7,133 nt of DNA. Origin: CAZBEJ01 sp964521305 (GTDB lineage: Bacteria > Patescibacteriota > Microgenomatia > UBA1406 > GWC2-37-13). The translations under genes and the position numbers were made by a program. Location of the stretch: NCBI GenBank assembly GCA_964521305.1, contig CAZFQZ010000036.1, positions 1-7,133 on the forward strand, in the 5' to 3' direction. The notes under the pieces were generated by a model, which searched no databases, was not told where the DNA came from, and worked only from the letters and a program-made list of their open reading frames with translations. Below are positions 1-5,644 of this stretch, piece after piece; position 1 is the stretch's first letter; every line of letters begins with the position of its first letter.

Positions 1-66
1 GTCGATGAATGATTTTTGCGGAACAAGCAACACGTCGTCGTACGTCAAACCTTCTGCAAATTTCAT
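1..66 (-). CDS. guaB: IMP dehydrogenase, N-terminal fragment (cut by window edge)
   Basis: Reading leftwards from an ATG at 66, 22 codons stay open to the window edge. They encode the typical IMP dehydrogenase amino terminus, including GLTYDDVLLVPQKS. IMP dehydrogenase oxidises IMP to XMP with NAD+ and is the committed step toward GMP in the cytoplasm. The catalytic Cys loop and the CBS domains lie outside the window, so intactness cannot be judged. The gene starts 20 nt after the purA stop on the same strand, so it is probably the third gene of a purB-purA-guaB operon. No Shine-Dalgarno sequence is visible before the ATG (AATTACCA precedes it). The N-terminal motif is very distinctive, so identification is strong despite the short length. 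Confidence 0.88.
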   Translation of the reverse strand, partial: MKFAEGLTYDDVLLVPQKSFID

Positions 67-86
67 TGGTAATTAGGTATTTGAAT

Positions 87-1406
87 TTATAAAAATATAT
101 TCGCTTCCCTTTCCGCACCAACCGAGACAATTGCAATCGGAACGTGTAATTGGCGTTGAATATACAGTATATATGATTGCGCTTCTTTTGGAAGGGCATC
201 GAAGGACCGTATCTTTGAGATATCTTTCTGCCATCCTTTGAATTCCCTGTATATCGGCCTGCATTGCTCAAAATTTCCCATCAAAGCAGGAATTTCTTTT
301 ATGGTTTTTCCATGCAAACGATAACCGACGCACACGTTGATTTTCGGCAACGTCGACAATACATCCAGTTTCGTAATGGTCAGGTAATCGAATCCGGATA
401 ATCTGATCGATGCCCGAAGCAACACCAGATCAAGCCATCCGCACCTGCGTGGCCGTTTAGAAACCGTTCCGAACTCGCCGCCGATTTGCCGGATTTCGTC
501 GCCTATCCTGTCAAACAGATCGGTCGGAAACGGTCCGTTACCAACACGCGTCGTATATGCTTTTACAATTCCCATACTGTAGATCTTTTGCGGAGCGATG
601 CCGACATACGGAAACACGGATCCCGAAATCGTATAGACCGCGGTCGTATATGGATATGTGCCGTATATGGCGTCAAGAAACGTACCGTGCGCCCCTTCGA
701 AAAGAACATTAGTTCTTTTCGTCCCCAACGTAGTCCCGACTGGTCGGGACGAAGTGGGACCATTAAGTGCGGTAGAAACAACTTTTGAAACATCACCCAG
801 ATATTTCTTAAGTTTCCTGCCGTACGCGGAATATTCCTTATAGATCGCGTCGATATTGAGATTCGATTCCTGACCGAATACGTAACGGATCTGCTTTTCC
901 TTCAATGGAACCATTGCGTGCAAGCGTTCTTTCAACGCTTTCGGATCGATCAAATCCTCGAACCGTATACCCGACCGGTTATTCTTGTCTTCATAACAGT
1001 ACCCTATTCCTAAATGCAGGCTTCCGGTTGCTTTTTTTCCTTTCCATTTTTCGGTCGCCGCGTCGAGCTCTTTATGGTACGGCATGACGATATTCACGCG
1101 CGGATCGATCATTAATTTTATCTTGACTCCTCGCGATTCGAAAAAACCAATCTCATTAAGTAGCACCTTCGGATCGATAACCACCCCCTGGGCCAGCATC
1201 AACTGCTTATTCTGCATTACTCCCGACGGCAACAGGGATAATTTGAATTTTTCTCCGTTTACCACAACGCTGTGACCCGCATTGTTGCCGCCGTTGAAAC
1301 GGACAACATAATCGGCTTTTTTTGCCAAAAGATCGACGACCTTACCCTTACCTTCATCACCCCATTGGGCACCAATAACAACCAGTGGAAAAGATATTTT
1401 ACTCAT
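87..1406 (-). CDS. purA: Adenylosuccinate synthetase, divergent substrate pocket and an in-frame insert
   Basis: This enzyme joins IMP and aspartate using GTP to make adenylosuccinate, the first step from IMP to AMP, in the cytoplasm. At 439 residues it is slightly longer than E. coli PurA (432). Visible conserved features are the P-loop GDEGKGK (16-22) with catalytic Asp17, NNAGH ending in catalytic His45, YEDKNNR with Arg144 (the residue expected to reach the partner subunit), GTYPY (249-253), Arg318 and Arg320 of the aspartate loop, and TKLDVL (345-350) for guanine recognition. Three usually strict motifs differ: the IMP-phosphate loop TTGRG reads SLHLG (129-133), EGAQG reads EGAHG (His240), and TTG before RPRR reads VSK (315-317). 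Residues 216-229 are an insert absent from E. coli PurA. The ATG at 1406 is 5 nt after the purB stop; no Shine-Dalgarno is seen, but a TATTAT lies at 1414-1419. The family is certain; normal substrate use is an inference. Confidence 0.95.
   Translation of the reverse strand: MSKISFPLVVIGAQWGDEGKGKVVDLLAKKADYVVRFNGGNNAGHSVVVNGEKFKLSLLPSGVMQNKQLMLAQGVVIDPKVLLNEIGFFESRGVKIKLMIDPRVNIVMPYHKELDAATEKWKGKKATGSLHLGIGYCYEDKNNRSGIRFEDLIDPKALKERLHAMVPLKEKQIRYVFGQESNLNIDAIYKEYSAYGRKLKKYLGDVSKVVSTALNGPTSSRPVGTTLGTKRTNVLFEGAHGTFLDAIYGTYPYTTAVYTISGSVFPYVGIAPQKIYSMGIVKAYTTRVGNGPFPTDLFDRIGDEIRQIGGEFGTVSKRPRRCGWLDLVLLRASIRLSGFDYLTITKLDVLSTLPKINVCVGYRLHGKTIKEIPALMGNFEQCRPIYREFKGWQKDISKIRSFDALPKEAQSYILYIQRQLHVPIAIVSVGAEREANIFL
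698..721. repeat. Perfect inverted repeat, 10-bp stem with 4-nt loop
   Basis: CGAAAAGAAC at 698-707 is followed by ATTA and then its exact complement GTTCTTTTCG at 712-721. It lies inside purA, overlaps the edge of the palindromic insert by two bases, and covers codons of the conserved VLFEG strand. In mRNA it would form a stable hairpin. There is no T-run suited to a terminator at the right place, so an intragenic structure is the safer description. Confidence 0.6.
720..761 (-). repeat. Palindromic repeat-like insert within purA
   Basis: This 42-nt stretch encodes exactly 14 codons (PurA residues 216-229, GPTSSRPVGTTLGT). On alignment by eye, E. coli PurA lacks them: DVS to FEG spans 20 residues there and 34 here. 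The DNA holds nested inverted repeats: an inner perfect 8-bp stem GTCCCGAC/GTCGGGAC around a 2-nt loop (733-750), and an outer 5-bp GTCCC/GGGAC pair. It looks like a small palindromic element inserted in frame in a surface loop. Whether copies occur elsewhere in the genome cannot be seen here. Confidence 0.6.
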
Positions 1407-1411
1407 ATTTT

Positions 1412-2842
1412 TTATAATATTGAAACTAATTTTTCTGCCAGTCCAACATATGTTTCCGGTTTAAGTTCCAATAGTTTTTTTTCCTTTTCGAGGTGCAACT
1501 CTCGTAAAATCTTAATATACGTCTCTTTTGTTATTTTCTTTCCGCGAGTCAGCTCTTTCAATTTTTCATATGCCTGCGTATCGCCGACAGAGCGAAGATA
1601 GGTTTGCAAAGCCTCTGCCAATATCTCCCAGTGTCCATCAAGATCTGTTTGGATTTTTTGTTCATTTACCATAATTTTTTGTATCCCGCTGATCATACTT
1701 TTCCACCCGAGAACCGTATAGGAAAATGCAATACCGAATGTTCTGCGTATGGTTGAATCGGAAAGATCTCGCTGCAACCGTGAAGTCACCAGCTTTCTTT
1801 CATAGAATTCGAATTGACTGTTTGCAAGTTGTAAGACTCCTTCTGCGTTCTCGAAATTGATCGGGTTTACCTTTTGCGGCATGGTGGAAGAACCTACTTC
1901 CTCTTTATTTTTTTTCTGCACGAGAACTTCGAGCATGATATATAACCAGAAATTTACAGAACAATCAACCAGAATACCATTTATGAGAATAACTATTTGG
2001 AAATATTCAATCCAGTTGTCATGGGCTAACAGTTGAGTCGTAAACAAATTGGGTTGCAAGCCGAAGCTGCTGATAAACTTCTTACTGAATCTGACCCAGT
2101 CGTGTTTTGGATATGCGAACACATGGGCATTGAAATTGCCTACCGCGCCGGTACATTTAGCTTCGAACTCGAACTTTTTCAGTCGCGCAAGCTGTTTACG
2201 CAATCGGTAGACGTAGTTCGCCATTTCCTTGCCGAATGTCGTCGGGACCGCGGGCTGCCCATGCGTGCGGCCAAGCATAACGACATGTTTGGTTTTTTCC
2301 GACAGCTCTTTGAAAAGACCGATTGTTTGTTCCAGTAACGGCACCATCACGCTGTCTCTGCTTTCCTTCAGTATGAGAGCATAGGCCACATCATTGGTGT
2401 CATACGAGGTCAACGCGATATGGATATATGGATTGTATTTCGCCAGTTTCAGAGAATTGAACTTTTCCCGGAGATAATATTCGACCGCTTTGACGTCGTG
2501 GTTGATTTTATCTTCTATATCTTTGATCCTCCGGAATTCCTGCGTGTTGAAACCGTCGAATATGCGGTCGAATGCAGCCTCTTCGGCTTTGGAGAATCCG
2601 GGAATTATTCTTTCTTCGGATAATTTTTTGAGGTACGCGAGCTCAACCTTCATCCTATATCTCATCAATGCGTATTCGGAAAAGAATGGCGCTAATTCTT
2701 CAACCTTATCTCTATATCTTCCATCTATGGGAGTAATCGGTTCATGTATTCCCGAATCGTTTTGAATTTTTGAATGATTACTCCCGTCGACGGGAGTAAT
2801 CGGCTTCTCGATCCCCGAATTGAAGTGCTGGTTGATCTTCAC
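1412..2842 (-). CDS. purB: Adenylosuccinate lyase with duplicated N-terminus
   Basis: Adenylosuccinate lyase splits adenylosuccinate to AMP plus fumarate, and also SAICAR to AICAR in de novo purine synthesis. At 476 residues it resembles the E. coli-type subfamily: TPIDGRYRDKV (37-47), NHDVKAVEYYL (114-124), RTHGQPA with His194, GAVGNFNAH (232-240), and the family signature GSSTMPQKVNPINFENAEG (317-335) holding the probable catalytic Ser319. The C-terminal YEKLKELTRGK also matches E. coli. The canonical N-terminal DGRY motif sits about 27 residues later than in E. coli, because residues 9-22 look like a second copy of residues 30-43. No in-frame ATG lies between, so the GTG at 2842 is the best start; the frame is open slightly further upstream to a TAA. 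It is probably the first gene of the purB-purA-guaB operon, transcribed from the divergent promoter region. No Shine-Dalgarno is seen. Confidence 0.95.
   Translation of the reverse strand: MKINQHFNSGIEKPITPVDGSNHSKIQNDSGIHEPITPIDGRYRDKVEELAPFFSEYALMRYRMKVELAYLKKLSEERIIPGFSKAEEAAFDRIFDGFNTQEFRRIKDIEDKINHDVKAVEYYLREKFNSLKLAKYNPYIHIALTSYDTNDVAYALILKESRDSVMVPLLEQTIGLFKELSEKTKHVVMLGRTHGQPAVPTTFGKEMANYVYRLRKQLARLKKFEFEAKCTGAVGNFNAHVFAYPKHDWVRFSKKFISSFGLQPNLFTTQLLAHDNWIEYFQIVILINGILVDCSVNFWLYIMLEVLVQKKNKEEVGSSTMPQKVNPINFENAEGVLQLANSQFEFYERKLVTSRLQRDLSDSTIRRTFGIAFSYTVLGWKSMISGIQKIMVNEQKIQTDLDGHWEILAEALQTYLRSVGDTQAYEKLKELTRGKKITKETYIKILRELHLEKEKKLLELKPETYVGLAEKLVSIL
2714..2821 (-). repeat. Imperfect tandem duplication at the 5' end of purB
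   Basis: Two 45-nt copies (2777-2821 and 2714-2758), offset by 63 nt, match at about 32 of 45 positions by my hand count. They share an unbroken 12-base block CCGATTACTCCC. At protein level they read SGIEKPITPVDGSN and SGIHEPITPIDGRY. The downstream copy is the canonical PurB start region, so the upstream copy is extra. Confidence 0.75.
2776..2801. repeat. Perfect 26-bp palindrome in the first codons of purB
   Basis: The 26 bases are identical to their reverse complement, centred on GTCGAC at 2786-2791, with arms GATTACTCCC and GGGAGTAATC. It lies about 40 nt inside purB, in the extra N-terminal copy. One arm derives from the conserved PITPV codons; the other replaces what is GRY in the second copy. 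It could be an operator, an mRNA hairpin or a trace of an inserted palindromic element. Confidence 0.85.
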
Positions 2843-2860
2843 GTAGTTTTGGGTTTTTAC

Positions 2861-2895
2861 GTTATATTTTTATCAGATGCTCGACGATTTGTCAA
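2861..2895 (-). promoter_or_regulatory. Probable promoter of the purB-purA-guaB operon
   Basis: On the minus strand a perfect TTGACA (2895-2890) is followed after 17 nt by TAAAAA (2872-2867), itself preceded by TGA as in an extended -10. An overlapping alternative -10 is TATAAC (2866-2861). Initiation about 7 nt downstream would give a leader of roughly 12-18 nt before the GTG. This is sequence-pattern evidence only. Confidence 0.5.
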
Positions 2896-2916
2896 CCTCG
2901 ATGTTTCGGAGTCAAA

Positions 2917-2925
2917 TGATACAAT
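2917..2925 (+). promoter_or_regulatory. Extended -10 promoter element for the methyltransferase gene
   Basis: TGATACAAT fits the extended -10 pattern TGnTATAAT with one mismatch. Its last base is 7 nt before the A of the ATG at 2932, exactly where transcription would be expected to begin, so the mRNA may be leaderless. No good -35 is found at 17 nt. It shares the 89-bp divergent gap with the purB promoter. Confidence 0.5.
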
Positions 2926-2931
2926 GAACCT

Positions 2932-3483
2932 ATGGTCATCGGAATATTCATCATCGGTCTGTTGTTTGTCGCAATTGCGCTATTTGCCTTTCCCCGATTT
3001 TCTCCCATCCCTTATTTCCCCAGTAACAAAAAGGATCTGCCGTATATTGTCCAGGCGCTCAGGTTGAAGAATAACCAAACCGTCATTGATCTGGGCGCAG
3101 GAGACGGAACTGTTATTTTTAAGGCGGCAGGCAAAGCGTTCGAGCAAAAACTCAATACCCGTTTCATCGCAACAGACATCAACCCTATCCTGTTGTTCGT
3201 GCTCCATGTCCGACGATTTTTCCACGCGAACCGAAAAAATATCAGGATCATATATGCCGATATGTTTACCATGGATTTCTCCCGTTTCAGGATTCACGCT
3301 TCAAGTTTTACGCTTTATCTTTATGTCTCCCCCTGGTACCTGAATCTGGTAATTGAACATTTAAAATTGATAATGAAAAATTTCCGTGTTGTTTCCTATA
3401 TGTACCAAATTCCCGGCCTTTCAAAACTCGAAAGAAAATACGATGCCAAAATCCACCCCATCTATACTTATATACTTACATAA
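2932..3483 (+). CDS. Membrane-anchored class I SAM-dependent methyltransferase
   Basis: This 183-residue protein begins with a hydrophobic segment (residues 2-20), likely a membrane anchor with the catalytic domain in the cytoplasm. A short PYFPS linker leads to a Rossmann methyltransferase core: motif I VIDLGAGDGT (51-60), an acidic loop ATDINP (80-85) expected to bind the ribose of SAM, YAD (108-110), and LYLYVSPWYL (128-137). The layout, an anchor followed by DLGxGDG and a late VVSY strand, resembles the FAM173/Dot1-like lysine methyltransferase group, and similar short proteins are common in Patescibacteria from memory. The substrate cannot be read from the sequence. Residues 118-127 appear longer than usual between the DFS and LYLY elements. 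It is divergent from purB and followed after 24 nt by the PAP2 gene. The ATG at 2932 is chosen because a -10 element precedes it closely. Confidence 0.8.
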   Translation: MVIGIFIIGLLFVAIALFAFPRFSPIPYFPSNKKDLPYIVQALRLKNNQTVIDLGAGDGTVIFKAAGKAFEQKLNTRFIATDINPILLFVLHVRRFFHANRKNIRIIYADMFTMDFSRFRIHASSFTLYLYVSPWYLNLVIEHLKLIMKNFRVVSYMYQIPGLSKLERKYDAKIHPIYTYILT

Positions 3484-3505
3484 AACGCATTCGATTGTGT
3501 ATACT
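3475..3505 (+). promoter_or_regulatory. Possible promoter of the PAP2 phosphatase gene
   Basis: TATACT (3500-3505) lies in the 24-bp gap after the methyltransferase stop. A weak -35-like CTTACA (3475-3480) sits 19 nt upstream. Initiation would fall at about 3512-3514, at or next to the second ATG (3514), which favours a leaderless start there over the ATG at 3508. Confidence 0.4.
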
Positions 3506-3507
3506 TA

Positions 3508-4086
3508 ATGGTTATGATAGCAACCCTGTTCCGTTACGACGTTCTCATAACCAATGCAATCAATGCGCTTATTCCCCATGCGCGTACATTCGATCTATTC
3601 TTTTCCTTTTTTTCGATGAGAGCAAGCTCGCTGCCAATATGGATATTTATCGCACTTCTTTTGATAATTTTTGAGGAAAAAGTGGACAAACGGTTTGTTT
3701 TTTATCTTGTACTGAGTATCTTGGTAACCGGCGCATTCGTATTTGTTTTAAAAAACACTACCCGAAGACCCAGGCCGATTATCACGTATGCATCCTTGCA
3801 AAAAGTCGTCGACGGAAAAAAAATCAAAACCTGCGATACCGATTTTTCGTTTCCCTCGGGCCATAGTTCCTTGGCGTTTGCTGCAGCAGGTATTATTGCG
3901 GCTTTTGACAAAAAAAGGAAGTATGGATACTATCTTATCGCCGCGCTGATCGGCTTATCACGCATTTACCTCCAATGCCATTTCTTTCTTGATGTTCTAT
4001 CAGGTGCAATTCTCGGCTTTGCGGTATCAAAGATTATTGTGTATTACCGGAAACCCCTATCCAGATATATTTCCACATTCATATAA
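3508..4086 (+). CDS. PAP2-family membrane lipid phosphatase
   Basis: This 192-residue integral membrane protein carries all three parts of the PAP2 phosphatase signature: KNTTRRPRP (82-90, the K-x6-RP motif), PSGH (116-119) with His119 expected to act as general acid, and SRIYLQCHFFLD (151-162, SR-x5-H-x3-D) with His158 the expected nucleophile. Several hydrophobic spans surround these motifs (about 43-55, 65-81, 121-133, 141-150 and 164-178). The family dephosphorylates lipid phosphates such as undecaprenyl pyrophosphate, phosphatidate or phosphatidylglycerol phosphate at the membrane. Recycling of undecaprenyl pyrophosphate is plausible, but the sequence does not decide it. No signal peptide is obvious. 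Two starts are possible, ATG at 3508 or 3514; the close TATACT favours 3514. It follows the methyltransferase by 24 nt but probably has its own promoter. Confidence 0.93.
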   Translation: MVMIATLFRYDVLITNAINALIPHARTFDLFFSFFSMRASSLPIWIFIALLLIIFEEKVDKRFVFYLVLSILVTGAFVFVLKNTTRRPRPIITYASLQKVVDGKKIKTCDTDFSFPSGHSSLAFAAAGIIAAFDKKRKYGYYLIAALIGLSRIYLQCHFFLDVLSGAILGFAVSKIIVYYRKPLSRYISTFI

Positions 4087-4126
4087 TCGTCACTTCAATA
4101 TTAAGCTTTTTTTCAGATATAAGCGC

Positions 4127-4132
4127 TATATT
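4127..4132 (+). promoter_or_regulatory. Possible -10 element before the small membrane peptide
   Basis: TATATT at 4127-4132, or the overlapping TATTTT at 4129-4134, ends 7-9 nt before the ATG at 4141, the same geometry as at the two plus-strand genes upstream. No convincing -35 is seen. The site lies inside a weak imperfect inverted repeat (CAGA at 4114 to TCTG at 4137). Confidence 0.3.
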
Positions 4133-4140
4133 TTCTGAAT

Positions 4141-4239
4141 ATGAAAATATTTGCCGTACTGGGATTCATGTACATGCTCGTGTTTTTCGGACTCATATAC
4201 GCCCTGTTCAAGACGCGGCCGGATCTGGATGAGGTATGA
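4141..4239 (+). CDS. Small single-span membrane peptide (32 residues), unknown function
   Basis: An ATG at 4141 opens 32 codons ending in TGA. The product starts MKIFAVLGFMYMLVFFGL, a continuous hydrophobic stretch of about 22 residues long enough for one membrane span, and ends with a short polar tail KTRPDLDEV. Such a sharp hydrophobic-then-charged design is unlikely in random noncoding DNA, and a -10-like hexamer is suitably placed. It lies 54 nt after the PAP2 stop and converges on the copper-module gene. I do not recognise the family; the layout recalls small membrane subunits or regulators of larger complexes, but no specific one matches. It is the only complete gene called here that ends in TGA, so it is less certain than its neighbours. 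Confidence 0.45.
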   Translation: MKIFAVLGFMYMLVFFGLIYALFKTRPDLDEV

Positions 4240-4252
4240 GAAGCACACTGGA

Positions 4253-4288
4253 GAAAAGGAGATTCCAATGAAGATTCGTCTCATCTGA
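4253..4288 (+). other. Strong Shine-Dalgarno followed by a 6-codon open frame
   Basis: AAAAGGAG (4254-4261) sits 6 nt before an ATG at 4268 that opens only six codons (MKIRLI) before TGA at 4286-4288. It is the only obvious Shine-Dalgarno plus start combination in the window. It could be a gene remnant, a tiny peptide or chance. It lies between the small membrane peptide and the end of the convergent copper gene. Confidence 0.25.
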
Positions 4289-4295
4289 CTATCTG

Positions 4296-5627
4296 TTAAT
4301 TCACAAGAAATTGCCCCCTGTACATTCCCATACTGCAGGAAAAATTGACTGTTCCTTCTTCCTGAGGAGTAAATTCAATAATATTTTCACCAATGCTTAA
4401 TGCTTTTTGAATACCGAGTTGCGGAGCTACCAGATACCCTTGGCAACCGAATACGTTTTTCCCGTTGATTATCCATTTCGTCAGAATGCCTTTTTTTATG
4501 GTAAATACGTTCGGACTGTACCCGTAGCTGTTTACCGTCATATTTACCTCCTGATAGCCGTTTTGTTGCCGGGCAGCAGTTGCATTGGCAACGGTCGATA
4601 CAGATAGCGGATTGATTTGAATTCCGTAGAGCGCGAGGAAATTACCGAAATATGACAACCCTATCACAAAAACCAAAACTCCAATCACTTTCGCGAAATA
4701 CGGATACCATTTTGATTGCGTCAGCGAGCTCATATATCCAACGAAAAGCAAAGCCGGTACGGTACCCAATACAAACACCATCATAGTCAGGGAACTTTGC
4801 AAAGGATTCGCCAGCCCTAACGCATAGACCTGCACGGTCTGCGTAAACCCGCACGGTAGAAGATAGGTGATGGATCCGAGAAGGAATGCGGTTTTTTTGG
4901 GGTTTTTGATCAGGCGATGCTCGAGTTTTTCGAATATGTTTTTAGTCAATCCGGTCGGGATAACGGATCCGAGGGATATGATCCGCGCCATATCCAGTCC
5001 CAAAAATACCATAAAAACCGCGGCCATAAGAGTAAGGATCGGACCGATCTTGAGACTGGTTATCAAAACATTGCCGACCAATCCCGCGACAAATCCGAAA
5101 AAACCGTAGGAAACGATTCTTCCAAGATTGAATGAGATCGCTGAAAAGAAATTCTTTGAGCTATGTTTGCCGACGGTTGCCATAAACAATGCACCTGACG
5201 TCGCCATGCAGGTCGACGTTGAAGCCACCAAACCCAGCAGGAATACGCTGAGAAAATTTAAATTGCCGCCAAGCTGGATATTCGGAATCAATTTTGCGTC
5301 CTGTAAAATAACATACAAGATAAAAAGGATAATCGCGATAACGCCTGCATTCAGAAAACGATTGAGAAACGGTTCTTCGTCGTCTTCTCTTTTTATTTCT
5401 TTATCCGTCACAATGCTGTATCCGTACGGCCGGATTTTCGCGTCCAATACATCGGTATGAATCTTGCCTGTATATTCTATCTCGACTTTTTGCGTTTTGA
5501 AATCCGCACGAACATCCTTGACATTTCTGTCCTCCTTGAATTTGTCCTCCATCAGTACCTCGCACGACGGGCAGTGCATGCCTTTTACGTACACGGCGGT
5601 TTTTTTAAGTTTTGCCATAGGTGACAT
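4296..5627 (-). CDS. HMA - SafE/DsbD-like membrane - cupredoxin fusion, copper handling
   Basis: This 443-residue protein joins three parts. An N-terminal heavy-metal-associated domain (about 9-75) carries the metal-binding GMHCPSC motif (Cys19, Cys22). A polytopic SafE/TauE or DsbD-like membrane domain (about 91-335) contains TCMAT (139-143) and LPCG (257-260), the paired cysteine sites typical of this fold. A C-terminal cupredoxin-like domain (about 360-443) has GCQGYLV with Cys395 and NFSCSMGMYRG with Cys431, Met433 and Met435 as likely copper ligands; it should lie outside the membrane. The arrangement fits copper movement across the membrane or delivery to an extracytoplasmic site. It follows the copper ATPase by 12 nt and is probably co-transcribed. 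The ATG at 5627 gives MSPMAKLKK; the ATG at 5618 is also possible. There is no Shine-Dalgarno, but a perfect TATAAT overlaps the upstream stop. Transport direction is inferred. Confidence 0.9.
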   Translation of the reverse strand: MSPMAKLKKTAVYVKGMHCPSCEVLMEDKFKEDRNVKDVRADFKTQKVEIEYTGKIHTDVLDAKIRPYGYSIVTDKEIKREDDEEPFLNRFLNAGVIAIILFILYVILQDAKLIPNIQLGGNLNFLSVFLLGLVASTSTCMATSGALFMATVGKHSSKNFFSAISFNLGRIVSYGFFGFVAGLVGNVLITSLKIGPILTLMAAVFMVFLGLDMARIISLGSVIPTGLTKNIFEKLEHRLIKNPKKTAFLLGSITYLLPCGFTQTVQVYALGLANPLQSSLTMMVFVLGTVPALLFVGYMSSLTQSKWYPYFAKVIGVLVFVIGLSYFGNFLALYGIQINPLSVSTVANATAARQQNGYQEVNMTVNSYGYSPNVFTIKKGILTKWIINGKNVFGCQGYLVAPQLGIQKALSIGENIIEFTPQEEGTVNFSCSMGMYRGQFLVN

Positions 5628-5638
5628 GTGTGGTATTT

Positions 5639-5644
5639 ATTATA
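5639..5644 (-). promoter_or_regulatory. TATAAT overlapping the ATPase stop codon
   Basis: A perfect -10 consensus on the minus strand ends 12 nt before the ATG of the HMA-SafE-cupredoxin gene. No good -35 lies 17 nt upstream. It may be an internal promoter or simply an AT-rich stop region. Confidence 0.25.

Noticed and set aside
87..1406. PurA-like protein as PurZ (2-aminoadenylosuccinate synthetase of Z-genome phages)
   Set aside because: The P-loop catalytic Asp (GDEGKGK) is intact and the gene sits with purB and guaB, with no phage genes. PurZ proteins usually change that Asp. Pocket changes are reported only as a divergence.
2776..2801. Palindrome as a transcription terminator or mobile-element end
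   Set aside because: No T-run follows it on either strand, it lies inside the purB frame, and no transposase or target duplication is seen.
4141..4288. TGA recoding (Gracilibacteria/Absconditabacteria code), which would extend the small membrane peptide
   Set aside because: All six complete larger genes are full-length under the standard code, use TGG for Trp, have no internal TGA and end in TAA. Nothing requires TGA to be read as Gly.
4240..4295. Bidirectional terminator between the convergent genes
   Set aside because: Only a weak GATGAG/CTCATC pairing is visible and no proper T-tract follows; not supported as a feature.
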